From: Gp13-AA77 sp035946575
GTDB taxonomy: Bacteria; Acidobacteriota; Terriglobia; UBA7540
DNA length: 64,000 bases
Assembly (NCBI GenBank): GCA_035946575.1
Contig: DASYZG010000025.1
Location: forward strand, 1 to 64,000
Direction of reading: 5' to 3'
This document shows, one piece after another, positions 61,092 through 64,000 of this stretch (position 1 is its first letter; each line of letters opens with the position of its first letter). The notes under the pieces were generated by a model, which saw nothing but the letters and a program-made list of their open reading frames with translations, did no database searches and was not told the DNA's origin. Both the position numbers and the translations under genes were made by a program.

Positions 61092-63230
61092 TTGATCGGC
61101 GACGTACTCGGCCACTATCGCATCGTCTCGAAGATCGGGCAGGGCGGGATGGGTGTGGTCTATCGCGCTCACGATGACGTCCTCGAGCGCGATGTGGCGC
61201 TCAAGCTGGTGCGCGAAGAGAAGCCGGTCGAGAAATCCGGCAAGCTGCTGCACGAAGCGCGGGCCGCCTCGGCCCTGAGTCATCCCAACGTCTGCACCAT
61301 TCACGAAGTCGGCGAATTCGCGGGCGAGCTTTACATGGTGATGGAGCTCGTCGACGGCGTGACGCTGAAGACCCGCCTCGGAGAGCTGGGGCTGCCCATC
61401 GAATCCGTCCTGCATTACGGAGTCCAGGTGGCCGCCGCCCTGGCGCACGCCCATAGTCGCGGCATCGTTCATCGCGACATGAAGAGCGCCAACGTGATCA
61501 TCACGCCCGAGGGCCTGGTCAAGGTGCTCGATTTCGGGCTGGCGCGGCGGCCGCCCAAGCCGGTGGCCGGCGATGCCACGGCGAGCATCGCGCCTGGCGA
61601 AGGCGAAATCGCGGGCACGCTCGCCTACATGGCGCCCGAAGTCCTGCGCGGCGAGCCGGCGGATCACCGCAGCGATCTGTGGGCCATGGGAGTGGTACTC
61701 TACGAAGCCGCCACCGGTCAGTTGCCGTTCCGGGGATCCACGAACCTCGAAGTCAGCTCCGCCATCCTGCGCGAGCAGCCGGAACCCTTGCCCGAGCGCC
61801 TGCCACCCGGGTTGCGGGCGATCATCCAACGGTGTCTCGCCAAGGAGCCTGCGCAGCGATATCAGCAGGCGGGCGAGGTGCAGGCCGCCCTCGAAGCCGT
61901 CGAATCTTCATCCAAAGTCATCATCACTCAGCCTGGCGAACAACGGGGACCTCTCACCACCACCCACCACGGCGTCCGGCACCTCCGGGTGCGGGACGGC
62001 GACGTTCTGCTGATGGTCGGGACCATCAAGGGGGCGTTCCTGCTGCGCGCTTCCGCAGACCGCCGGCGTTGGGATGTGGCCGGCCCCTATTTCCACGGCC
62101 AGTTCGTTTATGCGATGACGTACGACGGGCGCGGAGACCGGCATCGCCTGTGGGCTTCGACGGCCGCCTTCTGGGGCACGTTTCTGCGATCGAGCGACGA
62201 TTTCGGCAGGATCTGGACGAATCCGCCGGAAGCGAACGTAAAATTTCCCTTTGAAACCGGCGCCGTTCTCAAGAACATCTGGCAGATTTATCCGGGCCCG
62301 GCCGATCAGCCGGACGTGATGTACTGCGGCGTGGAGCCGGCGGCGCTGTTCAAGTCAAGCGATGCGGGGGAGACATGGTCGCTGGTCCGCGGCCTCTTCG
62401 ATCATCCGCATCGCCCGCGCTGGATGCCGGGCAACGGCGGCCTGACGCTGCACACGATCGCTCAGGATCCGCAAGACCGGCAACGTATGTACGTCGCCAT
62501 TTCCGCCGGGGGGATGTACCGCACCGACGATGGCGGATGCACCTGGCAGGCGCGTAATCACGGCATCCGGGTGATCCACCAGCCCGACAAGTACCCCGAG
62601 TTCGGCCAATGCGTTCACAAGTTCGCCATGCACCCGGCGCGGCCGGAACGCCTGTTCCTGCAGAACCATTTCGGCTTGTATCGCTCCGATGACAACGCGG
62701 ACAACTGGAAGGACATCGCCAACGGCGTGCCGTCGGACTTCGGGTTTCCCATCGTGGTTCACCCTCACAACCCTGACTGCGTCTATATTCTGCCGGTCGA
62801 ATCAGACATGTTTCGCTGCACTCCCGAGGGCCGTCTGCGCGTCTATCGCAGCCGCAACGCGGGAGCGTCATGGGAGCCGCTGGCGCGGGGCCTCCCGCAG
62901 AAGGGCGCGTACGAGACCGTCCTCCGCGACAACATGGCGGCCGACACGCTCGATCCGCATGGTCTCTATTTCGGGACGCGCAGCGGCCAGGTCTTCGCCT
63001 CCTCAGACGAAGGGAAAACCTGGAAGAAGATCCTGGAAGGACTGCCTGCGATCGTGTGCTTGAAGAGCGCCGTGGTCGGTGAGCCGCGGCGGACCCGCAG
63101 AGTTCAGGGGCCAGGGATCAGGGGTCGGGGGCCAGGGGTCAGAAACCAGAAGTCAGGAACCAGAAGTCAGAAGCCAGAAGTCAGAAGTAAGAAGACGCCG
63201 AGGGCCAGACCACGCGCAGCAAGTCGCTGA
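61092..63230 (+). CDS. Ser/Thr protein kinase fused to BNR/sialidase-like propeller
   Basis: 712 residues, TTG start eight bases after the start of GAGGAG. Kinase domain 1-275: GQGGMG (16-21), Lys38, HRDMKSAN (127-134; most kinases have HRDIKPEN), DFG 147-149, APE. No membrane span follows. Residues about 300-665 form a BNR/VPS10-like propeller with TSGxTW-type Asp boxes (SSDDFGRIW, SSDAGETW, TDDGGCTW, SDDNADNW, SSDEGKTW). That part alone matches free-standing proteins that in other genomes precede a MoaD/ThiS gene, as here. The last roughly 45 residues (rich in R, G, Q, S, K) come from a degenerate AGAAGTCAG tandem repeat and look like read-through past the original end. Confidence 0.85.
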   Translation: MIGDVLGHYRIVSKIGQGGMGVVYRAHDDVLERDVALKLVREEKPVEKSGKLLHEARAASALSHPNVCTIHEVGEFAGELYMVMELVDGVTLKTRLGELGLPIESVLHYGVQVAAALAHAHSRGIVHRDMKSANVIITPEGLVKVLDFGLARRPPKPVAGDATASIAPGEGEIAGTLAYMAPEVLRGEPADHRSDLWAMGVVLYEAATGQLPFRGSTNLEVSSAILREQPEPLPERLPPGLRAIIQRCLAKEPAQRYQQAGEVQAALEAVESSSKVIITQPGEQRGPLTTTHHGVRHLRVRDGDVLLMVGTIKGAFLLRASADRRRWDVAGPYFHGQFVYAMTYDGRGDRHRLWASTAAFWGTFLRSSDDFGRIWTNPPEANVKFPFETGAVLKNIWQIYPGPADQPDVMYCGVEPAALFKSSDAGETWSLVRGLFDHPHRPRWMPGNGGLTLHTIAQDPQDRQRMYVAISAGGMYRTDDGGCTWQARNHGIRVIHQPDKYPEFGQCVHKFAMHPARPERLFLQNHFGLYRSDDNADNWKDIANGVPSDFGFPIVVHPHNPDCVYILPVESDMFRCTPEGRLRVYRSRNAGASWEPLARGLPQKGAYETVLRDNMAADTLDPHGLYFGTRSGQVFASSDEGKTWKKILEGLPAIVCLKSAVVGEPRRTRRVQGPGIRGRGPGVRNQKSGTRSQKPEVRSKKTPRARPRAASR
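63105..63195. repeat. Degenerate CCAGAAGTCAG tandem repeat in gene 3' end
   Basis: GGGCCAGGGATCAGGGGTCG-type units turn into CAGAAGTCAGAAGCCAGAAG-type units. They encode the basic tail of the kinase-BNR protein. After the stop, 63231-63362 contains a further GACTTT repeat and no gene. Confidence 0.65.
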
Positions 63231-63362
63231 GAGCAGAATGGACGTGGAGGTGTAGAAGCGAAAGGACGGAAGGCGGAAGTCGGAGGCGTCGGCGGTCAGG
63301 TAAACCCTTCGAAGGCATGCTTCGACTTTGGACTTTCGACTTTCAACTCTCGACTTAAACCG

Positions 63363-63857
63363 ATGCCCCTCACCTTCAACATCCCGGGACCCTTGCGCGG
63401 CTTCGCTGCGGGCCGCCGGCAGGTGGAAATTGGAACGTCGGCCGCGACTTTGTCGGAGGCCCTCGAAGCCCTATGGATCGTCTGTCCGGGTCTGCGCGAC
63501 CGGGTGATGACCGAACAAGGGCAGGTCCGGGAGCACGTGAACATCTTCGTGGGCAAGGAAGATGTCCGCTACATGGACGGACTCAAAACCAGGGTCCCGG
63601 CGGAAGCCGAGATCTCGATTCTGGCCGCGGTAAGTGGCGGCTGTGGCCCGGGCGTCGCGCCCGCGACGCGCCCGGGACAAGCGCGCATCGGAGGTGAGAA
63701 TGCAAAAGATCAATCCATTCCTGTGGTTCGACAATCGGGCCGAGGAGGCCGCGAACTTCTACACATCGATCTTCAAGAACTCGCAAATTCGAACCGTGGC
63801 CCGTTATCCCGAAGGATCGCCGGGGCCGGCAGGAACGGTGATGACCGTCACCTTTGA
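63363..63857 (+). CDS. MoaD/ThiS-family sulfur carrier with abnormal C-terminal extension
   Basis: Residues 1-93 form a ubiquitin-like sulfur carrier: LTFNIPGPLR start, RDRVMTEQGQVREHVNIFVG centre (20 residues), and the end ISILAAVSGG (84-93), where Gly92-Gly93 should be the C-terminus that is adenylated and thiocarboxylated. Here the frame does not stop. It runs 71 further residues through a GC-rich hairpin (63647-63676) and into the next gene, which starts in another frame at 63700. The extension looks untended, so the stop was probably lost when the hairpin element entered. Unless it is processed, the carrier could not work. The paired kinase-BNR gene suggests a shared job, which is unknown. 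Confidence 0.8.
   Translation: MPLTFNIPGPLRGFAAGRRQVEIGTSAATLSEALEALWIVCPGLRDRVMTEQGQVREHVNIFVGKEDVRYMDGLKTRVPAEAEISILAAVSGGCGPGVAPATRPGQARIGGENAKDQSIPVVRQSGRGGRELLHIDLQELANSNRGPLSRRIAGAGRNGDDRHL
63647..63676. repeat. GC-rich hairpin just after MoaD Gly-Gly codons
   Basis: CCCGGGCG (63647-63654) pairs with CGCCCGGG (63669-63676), and TCGCG with CGCGA inside, leaving a two-base bulge and short loop. It starts 6 bases after the second Gly codon. Confidence 0.7.
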
Positions 63858-64000
63858 GCTCGACGGGCAGACGTTCATCGCCTTGAACGGCGGCCCGGTC
63901 TTTAAGTTCACCGAGGCGATATCCTTCTTTGTCAATTGTGAGACTCAGGAGGAAGTGGACCAGTTGTGGAGCAGGCTGTCGGACGGCGGAGAAGAGAGCC
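63700..64000 (+). CDS. VOC-family protein (PhnB/3-demethylubiquinone methyltransferase-like), cut by right edge
   Basis: It starts at the ATG at 63700 with GGAGGTGAGA upstream. The first 100 residues include INPFLWFDNRAEEAANFYTS, FELDGQTFIALNGGP and ISFFVNCETQEEVDQLW, the pattern of the PhnB-like vicinal oxygen chelate family. Members are small dimeric proteins, often of unknown substrate. The ATG lies inside the abnormal extension of the MoaD frame, which supports the view that MoaD normally ends before it. Confidence 0.88.
   Translation, partial: MQKINPFLWFDNRAEEAANFYTSIFKNSQIRTVARYPEGSPGPAGTVMTVTFELDGQTFIALNGGPVFKFTEAISFFVNCETQEEVDQLWSRLSDGGEES

Noticed and set aside
61573..62254. Overlapping frames inside the kinase-BNR gene
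   Set aside because: Shadows of the kinase and propeller coding sequence in other frames.

Overview
The window is high-GC bacterial DNA that looks like an Acidobacteriota (Terriglobia/Solibacter-like) chromosome. The basis is the combination of a PadR regulator with two orphan MacB/FtsX-type permeases (ADOP family), a Ser/Thr kinase and a winged-helix regulator each joined to a TolB/WD40-like propeller, two Oar-like TonB-dependent receptors with an N-terminal carboxypeptidase-regulatory domain, a PEP-CTERM signal, and a bacillithiol deacetylase. This is inference from gene families; there is no rRNA in the window. No tRNA, rRNA or CRISPR array was recognised.

Layout. 1-1.5 kb: 5' part of a group II intron with a frameshifted reverse transcriptase running off the left edge. 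1.7-9.8 kb: propeller-type signalling proteins and a YadA-head-like surface protein. 9.9-17.6 kb: an amino-acid permease and a tripartite RND efflux operon. 17.8-22.7 kb: penicillin acylase family enzyme, anion transporter, DedA protein. 23-29 kb: PadR-ADOP-ADOP operon with a clear promoter/operator. 29.2-38.2 kb: small Lys-rich secreted protein, sarcosine-oxidase-like flavoenzyme, SDR, BshB1, repeat-built propeller, an orphan Flp pilin of 56 residues, glucan phosphorylase, SelA. 38.5-50.3 kb: cell-surface block with a PEP-CTERM protein run into an alpha/alpha-toroid-like protein, an unrecognised secreted protein and two large TonB receptors. 50.8-54.8 kb: APH-type kinase plus divergent enolase pair, and a secreted esterase. 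54.9-64 kb: FtsK, a 1.4 kb gene-free repeat zone, GrpE, DnaJ, a kinase-BNR fusion, a MoaD/ThiS protein and a VOC protein cut by the right edge.

The most unusual theme is small dispersed palindromic elements. At least seven families occur between genes, and several appear to have rewritten gene ends: the upstream edge of glgP, a long N-terminal extension of the kinase at 50.8 kb, a duplication that pulled apart an overlapping kinase/enolase stop-start, a repeat-derived tail on the kinase-BNR protein, and loss of the stop codon after the Gly-Gly end of MoaD. The best candidates for an undescribed functional system are the coupled kinase plus enolase-like pair with altered catalytic residues, and the kinase-BNR plus MoaD pair. 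The roughly 270 bp element with three phased 19-mers (two full copies and one partial) is the best candidate for an undescribed non-coding element.
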